57,623 nucleotides of DNA. It comes from Tolypothrix brevis GSE-NOS-MK-07-07A. GTDB lineage: Bacteria; Cyanobacteriota; Cyanobacteriia; Cyanobacteriales; Nostocaceae. Below, one piece after another: positions 24,426-33,838 of the stretch. Under the pieces are notes generated by a model. That model did no database searches. It had not been told where the DNA came from and was given only the letters and a program-made list of their open reading frames with translations. How positions within the stretch are numbered: the stretch's first letter is position 1; each line of letters opens with the position of its first letter. Location of the stretch: assembly GCA_019358985.1 (NCBI GenBank), contig JAHHIJ010000040.1, positions 1-57,623 of the forward strand, in the 5' to 3' direction. Both the position numbers and the translations under genes were made by a program.

Positions 24426-27356
24426 CTAAGTCCTCGCGGCGGAAACCACAACCCGAAACCCGATGATGACGTACCTGCCGTCCGGCTCGATGATGATACG
24501 ATACGCCGAACGGCAACCCCACGGATCGCCGTTCCAGGAGCCACCGCGCAGCACCCGTGTTTGATTATCATTCTCACTAACTTTAGCGGCATCTATCCAA
24601 GGACTACCATCTATGGGAGCGCCTTCATAGTTATCGTGCCAGCGATCATAACACCATTCCCAAACATTACCGTGCATATCATACAAACCAAAAGGATTTG
24701 GTACAAAGTTGCCTACTGGTGTTGTTTGATCTGCGGATTTACCTTTAGGCTCATCAGCATAGGTGACTTCAGCATTGTAACTTGCGAAATCCGCTGTGAT
24801 AGTTTCGCCAAAGTAGAACGGAGTTGTCGTGCCTGCTCTACAAGCGTACTCCCACTCGGCTTCGCTAGGAAGTCGGTAGTTTTTTTCGGTATGTTCTGAT
24901 AGTCTAGCACAAAACTCTACCGCTTCATACCAAGAAATTTGCTCTACTGGTAAATTATCGCCTTTAAAGTTTGATGGGTCTGGTTCAAGTGGGTGGTTTA
25001 TTTGTGGTAAAGAGGCGACAACCCGCCATTGTGCTTGGGTGACGGGGTACTTACCCATGAAGAAGGAACTCACTGTGACTTCATGCTGGGGACTTTCGTC
25101 ATCATAACGTTGGGCTTCAGTTTCTGGGGAACCCATCATAAATTTACCACCTGGGATGGCAACCATTTGTAGCAATATCCCTTGAGCTATAGTTTCAGTA
25201 AAGTAGCGGGCGACTTTAGTTGAACGACTAATGACTTTGCCACGACGGTTAACTGTGACGGTTTCAAACTTCTCGGTTGGTAAAGCTACTAGTTCTATAG
25301 ATTCAGATGACAGATCAAGATAATTATCTGCTACTTCAATCAGCTTGCTACTGGTACTAGAACTAAAACTCATGAGTTCGACAGTTTTACCGCGACTTTG
25401 AAGCTGGCGGACTGGTTCAACAAAATCACTATCGCCACTGACTAAAATAGCAATATCATAAGCCTCAGATAAGCTAATTAAATCGGTAATCATTAAGGAA
25501 TCGATATCAGATTTACCTCCGGCGCTTACTGTTTGAGTTCTAATTTGATAGCCATATCCTTCTAATGTATTCAATAACTGTTTTTGTGTTTTATTGGTAG
25601 TAACACTCAGATAAAAATAAGCTTGGCAAGATGGCGCTCTCTTCTGCACAAGCGAAAGAAATTTCTGATAATCAAATTGACTATTTGAAGAAGCAGCAGA
25701 ATTCAAATTATCACCATCTATGAAAATAAATATTCGTTTTAAAAATTCTGGTTGCGAAATTATTATTGGATTTTGATTTTGATTTGGCTGTGAAATTTTG
25801 TGCTGAATTTGCTCACCCATATCAGCATACTTTCCCCCTAATAGCTGTAAAGTTTGAGCCGTAATCCGAGCAAAAGGTAAATAATCTGGGTCAACCTCTA
25901 CATCAGGATTAAACAACATTGCATCAAAATTTCTGACTGATTGCCTTAATTGCAACTCTCTATTAATAAACTCAGAAAGACAGAAAATTACGTCAATAGT
26001 CTGGCTTTTGCGTGTGATTTTGATGAGTTCTTCTCTCACACCAGGATAAAATTCGTAATTCACTTCTTCATTTACCCCTTCTCTGGGTTGTTCTGCTGTT
26101 GGTTTGAGCAATCCACCCATCAAAACTTCTGCTAAATGAACTGCATGGGAGTCAGGTAATAGGGTTTGCTGAATTAATCGAATTACAGGTAAGCTAACTG
26201 GAGCCGCCGCCATCATCCGCGCTAATTGGCGAGATAGAGGGGAAGCAGCCGCCTGAAAACGACTTACCCTAGCTTTAGGAGAAAGCTGCTTGTCTTCGTC
26301 ATCATTGGCACTAGCTTGAGGCGTGATTTTTTCTGGTAGAAAAACTAGCCCTGGTGTCCTACTTCCTCCTACACCTGCTAAAACCTTTGCCCAGTTTTTC
26401 ATGGGAAAAGATTCTAAGGTGACGATGGGTAAAGTCAAAGCTTGTGGGGAATTAAACTGTTTATCCACAAGTTGGCGGGTTTTTAATAAACGAGAATTGG
26501 GAACGCCTGGATTTTCTGAGTACAATTTAACCTCAATTCCCCAGCCTAAAGCTGTACGTGACCATAAGCGTTCTGGTAATAACTGAAGTAGCGAGACTGG
26601 TTGTATTTTAGCCCAATCTCTCAACACCTTCAGTAAAGAGCCATCGTGCCAAATTGATGATACACAGTCACTAACTAGCCAAATTAAACGCCTACCACTG
26701 GGATCATTCAGTTCTTTTAAGCTGGCTTGACGGTGTTTGAGATAAAGTTGTACTTCGCCCTCGTCGCCCATTTTTAAATGCCATAGGCTAACATTCCGAA
26801 ATGCCCCATGTCTCTCTAAAAGTTGTTGAAATTCTGTTAGTATTTGTCGCCAAAGGGGATACCTTGCTGTTTCTTCAATCACTAAAGCAACTTCTAGCCA
26901 TCTAGTAGAGACAGGTTGAAGCACAGGAAGCCAGAAATCTTCTTCAGCAATGCTGGTGACGGTTGCTTCTTCATCCAAAACCGTTTCAGTTAAAGAAGGC
27001 ACTTTTCGCATTAATGGACGGAGCGATCGCCCCAATGCTAAAGTATTTCTCAGTGCCAGGGGATCAGTAACTTTAAGTGGTAATCCCGCCGATGCAGATT
27101 CAGAACCTTGGTTAGCCGGAGAATCTACATAAGCGGGGGCAGTATTTTCGATTGGTTCAACAATCTCAGGAAAATCAATGCTCTCAGAATTAGGAGGAGG
27201 CGATGGGAAATTATCTTGAGTTGGAACTGGCGCAACTTCAGCAGTATCAATTGACGGCTTAATTTGAACCATTAACCAGATAATATCTGCTAACTCCTGC
27301 GCCGTTAGGTTAATTTCTGGTAATTTAGGGTTCTCTTTTTCTGGCGGCGCAGACAT
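24426..27356 (-). CDS. DGR target protein: SAV2336/vWA-like domain, NYN nuclease, FGS domain
   Basis: 976 residues from the ATG at 27356 (AGAGGA just upstream; a TTG at 27368 overlaps the MoxR stop). Residues 1-95 are Pro/Glu-rich. About 100-530 resembles the SAV_2336 family, with a vWA-like core ([20 protein letters not shown]). About 540-690 is a NYN/PIN-like RNase domain with Asp clusters in [21 protein letters not shown] and LVSGDSDFV. About 735-976 is an FGE-sulfatase/FGS domain ([45 protein letters not shown]). The last 42 codons are the variable repeat, on the C-type-lectin face. No catalytic Cys pair is evident, so it is probably a binding fold. Confidence 0.92.
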   Translation of the reverse strand: MSAPPEKENPKLPEINLTAQELADIIWLMVQIKPSIDTAEVAPVPTQDNFPSPPPNSESIDFPEIVEPIENTAPAYVDSPANQGSESASAGLPLKVTDPLALRNTLALGRSLRPLMRKVPSLTETVLDEEATVTSIAEEDFWLPVLQPVSTRWLEVALVIEETARYPLWRQILTEFQQLLERHGAFRNVSLWHLKMGDEGEVQLYLKHRQASLKELNDPSGRRLIWLVSDCVSSIWHDGSLLKVLRDWAKIQPVSLLQLLPERLWSRTALGWGIEVKLYSENPGVPNSRLLKTRQLVDKQFNSPQALTLPIVTLESFPMKNWAKVLAGVGGSRTPGLVFLPEKITPQASANDDEDKQLSPKARVSRFQAAASPLSRQLARMMAAAPVSLPVIRLIQQTLLPDSHAVHLAEVLMGGLLKPTAEQPREGVNEEVNYEFYPGVREELIKITRKSQTIDVIFCLSEFINRELQLRQSVRNFDAMLFNPDVEVDPDYLPFARITAQTLQLLGGKYADMGEQIQHKISQPNQNQNPIIISQPEFLKRIFIFIDGDNLNSAASSNSQFDYQKFLSLVQKRAPSCQAYFYLSVTTNKTQKQLLNTLEGYGYQIRTQTVSAGGKSDIDSLMITDLISLSEAYDIAILVSGDSDFVEPVRQLQSRGKTVELMSFSSSTSSKLIEVADNYLDLSSESIELVALPTEKFETVTVNRRGKVISRSTKVARYFTETIAQGILLQMVAIPGGKFMMGSPETEAQRYDDESPQHEVTVSSFFMGKYPVTQAQWRVVASLPQINHPLEPDPSNFKGDNLPVEQISWYEAVEFCARLSEHTEKNYRLPSEAEWEYACRAGTTTPFYFGETITADFASYNAEVTYADEPKGKSADQTTPVGNFVPNPFGLYDMHGNVWEWCYDRWHDNYEGAPIDGSPWIDAAKVSENDNQTRVLRGGSWNGDPWGCRSAYRIIIEPDGRYVIIGFRVVVSAART
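24433..24557 (-). repeat. DGR variable repeat (VR) within the FGS domain
   Basis: It matches the template at 22715-22839 over 125 bases. The 16 differences give 11 amino-acid changes relative to the template translation: Asn to Gly (three times), Asp, Ile (four times), Tyr and Val, and Arg to Trp. One change is silent. Flanking residues ([17 protein letters not shown]) are constant. The invariant 3' part (22715-22747 equivalent) would be the initiation-of-mutagenic-homing site. It ends five bases before the stop. Confidence 0.95.
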
Positions 27357-27364
27357 ATATCCTC

Positions 27365-28408
27365 TCAAACCAAGTTGGATAAATACTGTAATAATTTCTC
27401 TACAAACTTATCTTTATCCATCTCTGGAAAATCTTTTCTAGTGACGAGATAGATAACATTTAATAGCTGGTCGGTTGCTAATTGTCCTTTTTTTTGTAAT
27501 TCCTGATATTTTTCGATAATCGGCTTGGCTTTGACTAAAATATCTTTGTCTTCTTGAAAGTGAGCCTGAACAATTTTTTTGATGCGTCCAGAGTCAGGTT
27601 CTGGCATAGTCAAGCGAATACAGCGACGTAAAAACGGCGGAGGAAAATCCCGTTCTCCGTTACTCGTGAGAATTACAAAAGGAAAAGCTGAACAGGCAAT
27701 TTTCCCTCCTTCAATATCGACTTCTTCATTTTCAGATGTAAACACTGTGACTTTAGGTTGCTGTTTTTTGATCCGAGCTAATTCGGGAATATCAAATTGC
27801 CCTTCTTCAAAAATATGCAGGAGATTATTGGGCAAGTCAATATCACTTTTATCAATTTCATCTATGAGCAGAACTCTGGGTTTTTTGTCTTGACTTTGGT
27901 ACAAAGCTGTGCATACTGCCCCTAATCGGACATACTTACCAATATCGTCTGCTTGATTACTTTCTTGCTTGTCTGTTTTACTGTCCAATTCGTTACTTTC
28001 TGGCTTGTCTGTGCTATTGTCTGAACTTTGGGAATCCTGATTTTGTTTCCTGATACTCTGTAACCGTCCTACTGCGTCGTAACTGTAAAGACCCTCTGTT
28101 AAAGTAGAACGAGTTGTGATATTCCATCGTAGGACTTTGCCTAATTTTAATTGATGAGCGATCGCGTAGGCAAGAGAGGTTTTTCCTGTCCCTGGTTGTC
28201 CTTCAACTAACAAAGGACGGCGCAAGTATAGGGCTGCATTCACCAATTCCACTTCTTCATCTCGGATTTGAAACGTTGCCCCGCGTTTCTCCTCTTCAGT
28301 CTTTTCTCCTGCTGTCGAACTGAAACTACGCCAGCTTGGTGCTGGGGGTAGGTTTTCAATTCCGTCATGAGGTTTATTGTCTTTTTTAAAGATTTTCCAG
28401 TCATTCAT
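27365..28408 (-). CDS. MoxR-family AAA+ ATPase
   Basis: 347 residues. Walker [19 protein letters not shown], Walker [21 protein letters not shown], sensor 1 [20 protein letters not shown] with the arginine finger. A low-complexity insert ([20 protein letters not shown]) sits between Walker A and B. MoxR ATPases remodel partner complexes carrying vWA domains; here the vWA-like partner is the next gene. Four-base overlaps with the genes on both sides show tight coupling. Intact. Confidence 0.92.
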   Translation of the reverse strand: MNDWKIFKKDNKPHDGIENLPPAPSWRSFSSTAGEKTEEEKRGATFQIRDEEVELVNAALYLRRPLLVEGQPGTGKTSLAYAIAHQLKLGKVLRWNITTRSTLTEGLYSYDAVGRLQSIRKQNQDSQSSDNSTDKPESNELDSKTDKQESNQADDIGKYVRLGAVCTALYQSQDKKPRVLLIDEIDKSDIDLPNNLLHIFEEGQFDIPELARIKKQQPKVTVFTSENEEVDIEGGKIACSAFPFVILTSNGERDFPPPFLRRCIRLTMPEPDSGRIKKIVQAHFQEDKDILVKAKPIIEKYQELQKKGQLATDQLLNVIYLVTRKDFPEMDKDKFVEKLLQYLSNLV

Positions 28409-29850
28409 TTGAGTTGATAGGTAGGAATTAGGCGGTTTGGATCATCCCAGATCAGGGAAATATGGCGTTCTGGCTGAGAACGTTGTTGACGTACTTGCAT
28501 TGAGAGTTGTAATAAGTCATGCTGTAACAAATTATCAAGTTCAGTTTTGCAATCACCTTCTGGCGGTTCACTTCTAAACCACAGAGCGATCGGTGTGCCA
28601 GAATAGTATAAAGCTGAAGCAATCTCTTCATGATTCGATTTTAGAGCCGATGTCAATTTCAATCCAATAATTTTGTTATCTTGTAACTGACCAATTAAAG
28701 TATTCACATTACAGTTAATATCACTGTTTAAAAATTGCGGGAGTGGGCTAACACATCTTTTAAGATATCTCCATTTATTTTCCCATCTATTTTTGTATAG
28801 TTTATACATAGGTTTCATCCGGTCTAAAGAACGAATTCTGACTTCATGTACTATTCCTAAACAAATTTTATTTGATGAATCGAATTTCCATTTATCTACC
28901 TCCCAACCGAACAAAGACGAAGGCAGAAAAAATTCAATAATTAACTCTTGAATTTCCTCGCTCTCAGTAATTTGAGTTATAAAACTTTTAACAATTTCTT
29001 CGATATTTTCTTTTTTATAATATTGTTCTTGTGTTCTTTTTTCTTCAGTCTCTACTCTTAGCTGCTGATTATTTAAAGGTTTTAAATAATCAGGGATGTT
29101 GTTTTTTGCTAACCAACCAGAAATTTGAAATAAATTTGGATGAGATTGGCTATCTTTAATTTCAATTATTAAATAATTTATATTTGAGGATTTTTTATAT
29201 TCTTGTTTAAAATTTCTTAAGGCTTCTTTAAAAGCATCCATTGTCATAACTGGATAAATATCAATGTGCTTCTTTACTATTTTTTGTAAAATCCGCACAA
29301 TTTCCAGATATTGATTACTATCTTTATTTGATAAATACGCAAGTAAACGAGGAATAAATTCCAGAATAATTGTCTTTTCAGTCCAATCTTCTAACTGTAA
29401 TAATAAATGTTCCCTTAAATTATCTGATTCAAACTCTAAATCAGGTTCGTTTAGTTGCCATAAAAAATCTTGATATACTTGCTTGACACATTGCCAAAAT
29501 AAGTCATCTTGTTGAGAGAATATATCTGTTAATTCCTCAATTAATTGACTATCTGAATTTTCTACTTTTAACCCAGAGAGGGGCAAAATATTTTTATTAT
29601 CAGAACCATTTAAATTATTAACGTAATTATTATAAGCTTCAGAATTACACTCTTGAATGGCTTTTAAAAAGTTTAAAAAATCTTCTTGATGTCTTTCAAA
29701 ATAGTCAAGAATTATTCTGTCTCTAAGATATTTTTGCTGTCCATCAGTAAACTGATTCCGCACGGAAGGAAAACTGTCAAGTGATTCATCGAGTTCTTGA
29801 GCGGTTAAAGATTTTATTAATTCCCTAAATTTGGAACGATCATACTTCAT
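28405..29850 (-). CDS. Effector-associated-domain + VMAP-C-like protein
   Basis: 481 residues. Residues 1-60 (MKYDRSKFRELIKSLTAQEL; GQQKYLRDRIILDYFERHQE) are nearly identical to the start of the neighbouring CHAT protein and fit a small helical effector-associated domain (EAD). About 95-190 is helical. About 215-481 fits the vWA-MoxR-associated protein C-terminal domain: YLIIEIKDSQSHPNLFQISG, VHEVRIRSLDRM, YSGTPIALWFRSEPPEG and the end HISLIWDDPNR. VMAP-type proteins bridge the ATPase/vWA core to effectors, and matching EADs would recruit the CHAT protein. Overlaps moxR by 4 bases. Confidence 0.82.
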   Translation of the reverse strand: MKYDRSKFRELIKSLTAQELDESLDSFPSVRNQFTDGQQKYLRDRIILDYFERHQEDFLNFLKAIQECNSEAYNNYVNNLNGSDNKNILPLSGLKVENSDSQLIEELTDIFSQQDDLFWQCVKQVYQDFLWQLNEPDLEFESDNLREHLLLQLEDWTEKTIILEFIPRLLAYLSNKDSNQYLEIVRILQKIVKKHIDIYPVMTMDAFKEALRNFKQEYKKSSNINYLIIEIKDSQSHPNLFQISGWLAKNNIPDYLKPLNNQQLRVETEEKRTQEQYYKKENIEEIVKSFITQITESEEIQELIIEFFLPSSLFGWEVDKWKFDSSNKICLGIVHEVRIRSLDRMKPMYKLYKNRWENKWRYLKRCVSPLPQFLNSDINCNVNTLIGQLQDNKIIGLKLTSALKSNHEEIASALYYSGTPIALWFRSEPPEGDCKTELDNLLQHDLLQLSMQVRQQRSQPERHISLIWDDPNRLIPTYQLK

Positions 29851-29861
29851 TGACTACTTAC

Positions 29862-31799
29862 CTAGCTCCCAATAATCCAATAATTTTGTCCATTTTCTTG
29901 TTTTTTTCGCAAGCCAAATCGTTGTTCAGGAGATGTATTATGTATCAACAATTGGTGCATATCTTGAAGCAAATCGCGGGCATCTGCAAAATAACCATGA
30001 CCTAGAAGGGTTAAATCAATATTAGAAACTTCTACTGTATCTATGCCATCAACAACTGTAATCGGTGGAAAAAAACCAACACGGGGATGATCATGAATAA
30101 TACCTGATGTTGCCAAAGCTTTATCTTTAGCAGAAATGTAAAGAGTCGTGCGTTCAGCCAGGCTTTGATAAGCTACTGCTAATTCTTGGAAGATATCCGG
30201 ATCAACATCAGGAGCTGCAAGAAAGATTTGTCCAAAGGAGACTTTACTCTCGGCTTGAACTTGAGCCAAAATTCGCTGCATTGCTCTGAGTAACCCGCGA
30301 TTTCCCATACTATGAGCAATAATATGGATTTTTTCTGCCCCACTCTTTTGCGCCAAGTTAAGTAAAAACTCAGTAATATATTTCTCACTGGCTTCAATCG
30401 TCGCCTCGTCTGCTGGATAGCCGACTAGTTTTCCTCTTGACGGCCAGCTATAGAATGCCATAATCCCTGGCACTTGCAAATCTACCCCTATCTGCGCTGC
30501 TCGTAAAGCTGCATCTTCAAAACTGACGTTAAAGCCATGAATGAAGACTAAAGCCGAACGCTCATCTGGCTGATTTGCTTGCAATGTCCTTTGAATTTCC
30601 ACCCAAAAATTATTTTCCTGGAAGAATTCCAGAGTTTCTTGCTTGAGTTTAAGGCGATCGTCTGTAAACGTTAACAATCTCTGCCAGAAGGGAGAACCAG
30701 TAGAACCAATTTTATGAGACTTTGGTACTGCTACTTGACAAGTGCCATAGTGAAGCTGGCGATCGCGCTCTCCTGAAAATCCAAGGGATAGATCCTGTGG
30801 ATTCTTCGGTTTCCGGTTAGTCCCAAACCAAAGAGGATATAGGGTGGCTTCCGTTGATCCTGTGCGGGGAACACTACGAGTAACTTTTGGTTTTACCTCC
30901 TCTTGCTGAAGGAGCGATGTATCACGAGTGATGAAATGTGGCACTGCACTGTCTGGCAAATTCAATAATTTAATTTCATTACGACCAAGTTCAAAGGCAG
31001 TGTAATATCCCCTACCAAATCCTAAACCTCGATAAAAACCTGCGGCAAATGTTACGGCAGATTGATCGCTAATTTCTTTACTCATACCGACAACACAGCT
31101 AACTTGCTCTGCTAGTGCATCGGCTTTCTCTAATGAAAAGCAGGCATTGAGTACCACACATTCTATCCGTCCCCGAAGCACAGCCAATAATTCTGCCAGT
31201 GCTTCTGGAGAAACTGGCTGTGCAAGTCTTTGAGAGTTATTTAAAATAATTTCACCACTGGGACTGCCGTGACCACTAAAGTGGAGAATTAGCGGTTGAT
31301 ATTGCAGTAAATATTTAGACAGGTCTTCTACCTGAACGGCTCTTTCGACTTTAACTATATAGTTTTTTCCCACTTCTCCTTCTCGCAATCGCAGTCGAAT
31401 TCGATTGGCTTCTTCCTCCAATTGGAGTCGGTCAGTACCGATTGGATTGGCAGCAAGAACTAGAATATCGCAGTTTTTATCTTCTGGGACATTAGGTGGC
31501 TTAGTTGGAGGTTTTATGTCGCTTGGAGCTAACGGATTTTCTGAATTTTTATAACTCTCTAACTCGGAAACATACTTATTATAAGCTGTCAAATTGCACT
31601 GTTTAATGGCTTCTAATAATTTATCAATTTCTTCTAGATGTCTTTCAAAATAGTCAAGAATTATTCTGTCTCTAAGATATTTTTCCTGTCCATCAGTAAA
31701 CTGATTCCGCACAGCAGAAAAATCGTCAAGTGATTCATCCAGTTCTTGAGAAGTTAAAGATTTTATTAATTCCCTAAATTTGCTACGATCGTACTTCAT
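29862..31799 (-). CDS. Effector-associated-domain + CHAT protease + alpha/beta hydrolase
   Basis: 645 residues, first gene of the operon. Residues 1-60 are the same N-terminal domain as in the next gene. Residues 108-270 are a CHAT (caspase-like) protease with both catalytic positions kept: His in LILHFSGHGSPSGE and Cys in CVVLNACFSLEKA. Residues 300-620 are a DUF900-like alpha/beta hydrolase (WFGTNRKP, SALVFIHGFNVSFEDAALRA, nucleophile Ser in IIAHSMGNRGLLRAM, Asp in FLAAPDVD, C-terminal LLGHGYF His). A protease and an esterase/lipase-like enzyme in one chain make a two-way effector. 11-base gap to the next gene. Confidence 0.9.
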   Translation of the reverse strand: MKYDRSKFRELIKSLTSQELDESLDDFSAVRNQFTDGQEKYLRDRIILDYFERHLEEIDKLLEAIKQCNLTAYNKYVSELESYKNSENPLAPSDIKPPTKPPNVPEDKNCDILVLAANPIGTDRLQLEEEANRIRLRLREGEVGKNYIVKVERAVQVEDLSKYLLQYQPLILHFSGHGSPSGEIILNNSQRLAQPVSPEALAELLAVLRGRIECVVLNACFSLEKADALAEQVSCVVGMSKEISDQSAVTFAAGFYRGLGFGRGYYTAFELGRNEIKLLNLPDSAVPHFITRDTSLLQQEEVKPKVTRSVPRTGSTEATLYPLWFGTNRKPKNPQDLSLGFSGERDRQLHYGTCQVAVPKSHKIGSTGSPFWQRLLTFTDDRLKLKQETLEFFQENNFWVEIQRTLQANQPDERSALVFIHGFNVSFEDAALRAAQIGVDLQVPGIMAFYSWPSRGKLVGYPADEATIEASEKYITEFLLNLAQKSGAEKIHIIAHSMGNRGLLRAMQRILAQVQAESKVSFGQIFLAAPDVDPDIFQELAVAYQSLAERTTLYISAKDKALATSGIIHDHPRVGFFPPITVVDGIDTVEVSNIDLTLLGHGYFADARDLLQDMHQLLIHNTSPEQRFGLRKKQENGQNYWIIGS

Positions 31800-31956
31800 T
31801 GACTACTTACCTATTTTAAAGTTATCGCATAGAGAAAAATAATTGAAGCATAATTTTTTTAAGTCTTTGGCATTTAGAGCTTACTTAAGTAATTACCTAA
31901 TTTTTTATAATTTCGATGCCACATTAGCTCTGCTTTACTGTTAGAATGCCCCCAAT
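31800..31956 (-). other. AT-rich leader of the conflict operon
   Basis: No gene. Very AT rich (TTATAATTTCGATGCC near 31906). It should carry the promoter of the minus-strand operon that starts at 31799; I cannot assign the boxes with confidence. Confidence 0.35.
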
Positions 31957-32169
31957 TTATTTGGGCTTTACTAAAGCTTCCAATTCCGCCATCTTTCTCT
32001 CCAATTCAGCCACCCTCTGACTCAATGGCACATCTGAACCACAGCCCAGATAAGTAGCGATCGCACTGACTATCACATCAGTCTTCGACGTGCCAGTTCG
32101 CTCAACGTGGCTATTGAGTTCTTCTAACAGAGATGGGGGAATTCTGATGGCGATTTGCGGCTTGCTCAT
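31957..32169 (-). CDS. CopG/RHH-type DNA-binding protein
   Basis: 70 residues. The strand IAIRIPPSLLEELNSHVERT and helix pair TSKTDVIVSAIATYL form a ribbon-helix-helix domain of CopG type. A short coiled-coil tail (SQRVAELERKMAELEALVK) probably dimerises it. It lies just upstream of the conflict operon on the same strand (158 bases) and could be its local repressor, or a plasmid regulator on its own. Confidence 0.78.
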   Translation of the reverse strand: MSKPQIAIRIPPSLLEELNSHVERTGTSKTDVIVSAIATYLGCGSDVPLSQRVAELERKMAELEALVKPK

Positions 32170-32320
32170 ACTGGTATATTGGGAATTAAAAACTACATTA
32201 ACTTTTAATCCTGTTTGACTAAGTAATGCTTAGTGATATTGTAGTACGACATTTTTTCTTTTGGTGGATGTCTGACCGAAACTTTGGAGTTGCGCGATCG
32301 CCCACCCAACAACAACAAAA

Positions 32321-32345
32321 AACCCCGGCGTTAAATACCGAGGTT
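32321..32345 (-). terminator. Rho-independent terminator of psb34
   Basis: On the minus strand the arms AACCTCGG (32345-32338) and CCGGGGTT (32328-32321) enclose a 9-base loop and are followed by T-rich sequence (TTTTTTGTTGTTG). It lies about 52 bases after the psb34 stop at 32397. Confidence 0.8.
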
Positions 32346-32396
32346 ATTGGGAGAAGTCCATATGTCAATGAGATACTGATACCAAAATCAATTTTT

Positions 32397-32567
32397 TTAG
32401 CTAACACTCAAGCCAACCAAAACTAGAGTGGTGACAATTAATGTAGCGAACACACTCTGTACAACATATTTGCGTTGTTCCCAAATTGCTGGGTACTCTG
32501 CATAGTACATCTGGGGTTCGTTTGCATAGTTATTTAAAACGCCGTCTTCGTTAACTGTTGTATACAT
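32397..32567 (-). CDS. psb34: Psb34 (Ssl1498-family, HLIP-like PSII assembly protein)
   Basis: 56 residues. It reads MYTTVNEDGVLNNYANEPQM, then a YYAEYP/EQQR-like stretch (here EYPAIWEQRKY) and one membrane helix (VFATLIVTTLVLVGLSVS). This matches the ssl1498-type light-harvesting-like family: N-terminal conserved stretch and a single C-terminal helix. Psb34 binds CP47-containing PSII intermediates and competes with Hlips during assembly. It has its own terminator. A photosystem gene inside plasmid-type DNA is probably an extra copy. Confidence 0.85.
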   Translation of the reverse strand: MYTTVNEDGVLNNYANEPQMYYAEYPAIWEQRKYVVQSVFATLIVTTLVLVGLSVS

Positions 32568-33031
32568 AGGTTTTTTGGTATTTGTTACTTTATGTAAACA
32601 AATATAACAATTACGTTACAAACAGTCAATACAGCTTGACAAATAATAGTGGATATGAATTATAAGAAGTGCTTATATTGGATGGCACAAAATAACCCCC
32701 ATGCGGGTAAGTGCAGCGATCGCTTGACTGAAAGATAGGAGCGATCGCACCCTCAAATATTTCCTCTAAGAAAATTTATCAGAACTTTCTACGTTTGAAC
32801 TTTTCTTTAAGCGATAAGCGCGGCACACGAGTACGCGATCGCCTGCGGACAAGCGAGGAAACAAAGCGATCGCACCATCAAATCTTTCCTCGCTTGTAAA
32901 TCTTCAGAACCTCCTACGTTTGAACTTTTCTTTAAGCGATCGCCTAATTCTTAGAGGAAACATTGCGATCGCCTAATCCTTAGAGGAAACAAGGCGATCG
33001 CACCTCCAAATCTTTCCTCGCTTGTAAACAC
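32568..33031. repeat. Three tandem ~125-bp units derived from the end of the next gene, with HIP1 and TTAGAGGAAA motifs
   Basis: A 36-base block (AGAACTTTCTACGTTTGAAC and onward) occurs at 32780-32815, 32905-32940 and 33033-33068, spaced 125 and 128 bases. The third copy is the 3' end of the minus-strand gene at 33032-33812 and encodes its last residues (KEKFKRRKF). The spacers carry HIP1 octamers, TTCTTAGAGGAAA and TTTCCTCGCTTG motifs. 32568-32700 is AT rich and includes the psb34 promoter region. Confidence 0.7.
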
Positions 33032-33812
33032 TCAGAACTTTCTACGTTTGAACTTTTCTTTAAGCGATCGCATCTGTTCTTTTAAATGGGCAGGGACATC
33101 TGAATGAAGCAACTGTCCTAAATCCCAGTTATGCACCTCAGCAGCCCTTCTGAAGCACACCCAGTAGTCAGAGTCCGATCGCAACTTCGGATAAGGACTC
33201 GGTGGGTAGTGCGATGTCTGACGACAAGGCGGGTGCGGACAACGCACTCTCTACTTTTTCTTCGATTGCGATCGCGTTCGCGTAAGCGTCCGCTCTGCGG
33301 AAGCGCGACGGCGTTGGCGTTGGCGTTGGCGTTGGCGAAGCCTCTCCAAGAGTTGCCTCTCCAAGAGTTGCCTCTCCGTAAGGAGAAGCGCCGATCGCAG
33401 TCACACCCGATTTTAAGGAAAGCAACTCATGCTCAGTTTGTATGAATTCAGAGACGACAGCATACATTAAACCGTTGTTCGCCTCAAATTTTTCATTAAG
33501 CCACCGGGCATTCTCTGAGTCCGGAATCTCTCCAGCAATGCGAAGACTCCTGTTGCCACCACCAGGAGATGCTGCCCACTCCACACCGTTTAACTTTGCT
33601 TTCTTTTGGGGAGCGGGAACGAGTTCTTTCTTTAGGGCGTTGACTATTTCTTGATCAACTGGTTCATTCATCTCTAGGATGTGCTTACGCACCACTTCCA
33701 TCCGAGGGGCAGAGAGTGTTATCAACATGCTTGCTCCAAGTCCGACAAACAGGTGTTTCGCGTCTCCAAATTTTTCGTGAAGCTTGATATATTTGTTGAT
33801 TTCTGTTCTCAC
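33032..33812 (-). pseudogene. Hypothetical gene, truncated 5' by the TnpB element and frameshifted
   Basis: The frame from the GTG at 33812 (RTEINKYIKLHEKFGDAKHL) stays open upstream to the hairpin that ends the TnpB element, so the true start is probably lost. It runs through a repeat-born segment (GEATLGEATLGEASPTPTPT) to SLSEVAI near 33175. The natural-looking C terminus then continues in another frame (YWVCFRRAAEVHNWDLGQLL to KEKFKRRKF). The shift coincides with a HIP1-like GCGATCGG. Earlier parts have a glycine-rich SPGGGNRSLRIAGEIPDSEN. Function unknown. Confidence 0.5.
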
Positions 33813-33838
33813 TAACCGCTCGTTAAAATCTGTACAAA

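Noticed and set aside
24395-24899. Short open frames inside the FGS region
   Set aside because: Shadows of the diversified gene in other frames.
32780-33068. Possible CRISPR array (repeats at about 125-base spacing)
   Set aside because: Only three units, spacing too long, spacers repetitive themselves; it is a tandem duplication of a gene end.
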